Assembly (NCBI GenBank): GCA_020200675.1
Contig: JAIVIG010000307.1
Location: 1-7,937, forward strand
Length of the DNA stretch: 7,937 nt
Source of the DNA: Actinomycetota bacterium
Lineage (GTDB): Bacteria; Actinomycetota; Rubrobacteria; Rubrobacterales; Rubrobacteraceae
Direction: 5' to 3'
In this document: piece by piece, positions 6,660 through 7,937 of the stretch
How positions within the stretch are numbered: the stretch's first letter is position 1
Layout: the number at the start of each line of letters is the position of its first letter
Notes under the pieces: generated by a model
The model's input: only the letters and a program-made list of their open reading frames with translations
Databases searched by the model: none
Told to the model about the DNA's origin: nothing
Made by a program: the position numbers and the translations under genes

Positions 6660-6685
6660 GGTGCCTCCCTTCGGTCGGCAGCTAG

Positions 6686-6713
6686 TCAGCCGTCAGCTTT
6701 CAGCAGTCAGCTT
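6686..6713 (+). repeat. Heptanucleotide array TCAGCNN, four units (left arm)
   Basis: TCAGC occurs at 6686, 6693, 6700 and 6707, exactly seven bases apart. It lies just upstream of the pxpA-like gene's ribosome site and is the inverse of the array at 6790-6838. The best 21-nt stretches of the two arms match at 19 positions. Confidence 0.75.
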
Positions 6714-6789
6714 TTTCTGCTCTGTTACTCACTTCGACCTGAGCATCTTTCCCCTTCTCCAACAACCCGAGAACCGATCTCTTTGCAGA

Positions 6790-6838
6790 AGTACCGAACT
6801 ACCAACTCCCTGCTGAAGGCTGATTGCTGAAAGCTGAC
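6790..6838 (+). repeat. Composite heptanucleotide array, seven units (right arm)
   Basis: Steps of seven from 6790 give AGTACCG, AACTACC, AACTCCC, TGCTGAA, GGCTGAT, TGCTGAA and AGCTGAC. The last four contain GCTGA (6812, 6819, 6826, 6833), the reverse complement of TCAGC in the left arm, so the two form an imperfect inverted repeat about 100 bp apart. The first three resemble the TACTCCC-type array near 5864. Nothing between the arms (6714-6789) looks coding. Confidence 0.7.
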
Positions 6839-6841
6839 TGC

Positions 6842-6861
6842 GGGCTCACGTCAGTGAGCCC
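6842..6861 (-). other. Perfect hairpin across the pxpC stop codon
   Basis: GGGCTCAC (6842-6849) pairs fully with GTGAGCCC (6854-6861) around a 4-nt loop, with the TGA of pxpC (6848-6846) inside one arm. No T-run follows on the minus strand, so it is not a standard terminator for pxpC; on the plus strand TTTAT follows but no plus-strand gene precedes it. It could set mRNA processing or stability between pxpC and pxpA. Confidence 0.55.
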
Positions 6862-7820
6862 TTTATCTCCTCCATCTGTTGCCGCCTCTGCTTGCGGGCC
6901 TCGAGCGCCTCGTCGAGGTCCACGGAACGGAACCGAGTTTTGTCGTTGGTCTTTGTCTGGGCGAGTTTGTCGCGGTCCACGCTTATGACGGTGCCGATGG
7001 TCGCGTAGCCTCCGCCGGTGACGGCGTCGTTCGTCAGCACTATCGGCTCGACACCGCCGGGCACCTGGATGGAGCCGACCGGGTAGCCGAAGTCCACCAC
7101 GTTGGCCTGGTCTGCCCCCGCACCCGCGGGCTGCTCGCGCTCGATGAACCCCAGCTCGCCGCCCTTGTAGCGGTAGCCGACCCGGTCCGCGTCCGGCGTG
7201 ACCGTCCACTCAGTGTTCAGGAACTCCTCCATGCTCTCCTCGGTCAGCCGGTAGCTGGCGAGGCCGATGATGACGCGCAGCTCCGTCTCCTTGGAGTAAG
7301 CCGGGATCTGCTCTTGCGCGACGGCCATACCGACACGCCCGTCAGAGTCCCCGGCCTCCCCTATCTCTAGCTCGTCGCCCTCTTGCAGGGCGCGCCCCTC
7401 GTAGCCACCCAGCCCGATCAGGGTGTACGTCGAACGGCTGTGCAGGAAGACCGGGACGTCTATCCCCCCCGCCACGGCCAGGTAAGACCTGGCGCCGTTC
7501 TTCAGGTAGTCGAAGGAGAGCACGTCGCCGGAGTTTACCCGCAGCACCTCCCAGGTCGCCGCCTCCTCGCCGTTTATCTTCGGCGGCATCTCGGCGCCGG
7601 TTACGGAGATCACGGCATCCTCCGTGAACTCCAGCTCCGGGCCGAAGTACGTGATCTCCAACCCCGCGGCCCCCTCCTCGTTGCCGACCAGATAGTTCCC
7701 GATCTGGTACGAAAACACGTCCATCGCCCCCGAGGGGGGCATCCCGATAGCGTACTCCCCGAAGCGACCCGTGTCCTGAACGGTGGTCAAAAGGCCGGGT
7801 TGCCTGACCCTAATCGCCAT
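6846..7820 (-). CDS. pxpC: PxpC/KipA-like biotin-dependent carboxyltransferase-family protein, 5-oxoprolinase subunit C
   Basis: This 324-residue protein belongs to the AHS2 (allophanate hydrolase subunit 2 / KipA) family. With PxpB it forms the ATP-using part of 5-oxoprolinase and shares a fold with the carboxyltransferase region of urea carboxylase. The signature TTVQDTGRFGEYAIGMPPSGAMD-type segment spans residues 12-34 and is followed by a GN-x-LVGNEEGAAGLE-like helix. The stretch GGGYATIGTVISVDRDKLAQ is at 269-288. Length and motif order are normal for the family, and the frame is clean. ATG 7820 lies inside the end of the upstream gene, an 11-bp overlap typical of pxpB-pxpC pairs and suggesting coupled translation; the GGGGG of its upstream codons may act as a ribosome site. 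The last residues form a charged, probably helical tail (ARKQRRQQMEEIK). The KipA anti-kinase role known from Bacillus is a less likely alternative. Confidence 0.93.
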   Translation of the reverse strand: MAIRVRQPGLLTTVQDTGRFGEYAIGMPPSGAMDVFSYQIGNYLVGNEEGAAGLEITYFGPELEFTEDAVISVTGAEMPPKINGEEAATWEVLRVNSGDVLSFDYLKNGARSYLAVAGGIDVPVFLHSRSTYTLIGLGGYEGRALQEGDELEIGEAGDSDGRVGMAVAQEQIPAYSKETELRVIIGLASYRLTEESMEEFLNTEWTVTPDADRVGYRYKGGELGFIEREQPAGAGADQANVVDFGYPVGSIQVPGGVEPIVLTNDAVTGGGYATIGTVISVDRDKLAQTKTNDKTRFRSVDLDEALEARKQRRQQMEEIKGSLT

Positions 7821-7937
7821 AGAGCACCCCCAGGATCTCCTCGTTGTATCCGTGCGGGTCCTCTAGCGAGCGGTCCGCCTGAAAAGTAAACTCGCGGATG
7901 CGGTACTCGAAGGTCCCGTCCTCGACCTGGCCACGAA
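7810..7937 (-). CDS. pxpB: C-terminal end of a probable PxpB/KipI-like subunit (5' part outside window)
   Basis: The minus frame is open from the right edge to TAG 7812-7810 and encodes 41 residues ending EEILGVLYGD. The visible part (VEDGTFEYRIREF and following) resembles the short tail after the KipI-type domain in some PxpB proteins, but it contains no decisive motif. The assignment rests mainly on position: it overlaps pxpC by 11 bp on the same strand, where pxpB is expected. The domain that would prove it lies to the right of the window. If it is PxpB, it completes the PxpABC set here in the order B-C-A. Confidence 0.6.
   Translation of the reverse strand, partial: RGQVEDGTFEYRIREFTFQADRSLEDPHGYNEEILGVLYGD

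Noticed and set aside
5853..6830. Plus-strand open frame of 325 codons opposite the pxpA-like gene
   Set aside because: It is antisense to a well-conserved gene, and its first codons are only the translated heptad repeat.
6686..6838. CRISPR array
   Set aside because: The units are seven bases with no spacers of 25-40 nt, so these are heptad tandem repeats.

Overview
The window reads as high-GC chromosomal DNA of a bacterium, probably an actinomycete-type organism and possibly Rubrobacter-like. This rests on GC-rich codon use, GTG/TTG starts, strong AGGAGG-type ribosome sites and the protein families present. The genus is an impression, not a demonstrated fact.

Layout. (1) Positions 1-2359, minus strand: an almost complete large (molybdopterin) subunit of the xanthine dehydrogenase / aerobic CO dehydrogenase superfamily. 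It carries the form II active-site loop AYRGAGR and runs off the left edge just before its C-terminus. (2) Positions 2360-2766: a divergent control region with a plausible promoter for each flanking gene and three GCTTA direct repeats spaced exactly 11 nt. (3) Positions 2767-3210, plus strand: a small four-helix membrane protein of the DoxX/DUF417 type. (4) Positions 3215-4676: a complete but decayed insertion sequence. It has 16-bp perfect terminal inverted repeats, a 6-bp target duplication (GAGCAG) and a DDE transposase broken by two frameshifts. It inserted on the stop codon of the membrane-protein gene and moved that gene's terminator (4750-4784) about 1.5 kb away. (5) Positions 4908-7937, minus strand: a five-gene run, in transcription order pxpB (C-terminal end only), pxpC, a pxpA-like LamB/YcsF gene, a 79-residue biotin carboxyl carrier protein, and the biotin transporter gene bioY.

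The right-hand cluster is the most interesting part. PxpA/B/C homologues are known as the prokaryotic ATP-dependent 5-oxoprolinase, and PxpB/PxpC share a fold with the carboxyltransferase part of urea carboxylase-type enzymes. Here they are joined by a dedicated biotinyl carrier and a biotin importer, and the PxpA homologue departs from several family motifs. This suggests, as inference, a biotin-dependent carboxylation or carboxyl-transfer system rather than plain 5-oxoproline hydrolysis.

The spaces between these genes are built from heptanucleotide repeats: TCAGCNN and its inverse around 6686-6838, and TACTCCC-like units at 5864-5905. The second array runs into the 3' end of pxpA and supplies its last codons and stop.
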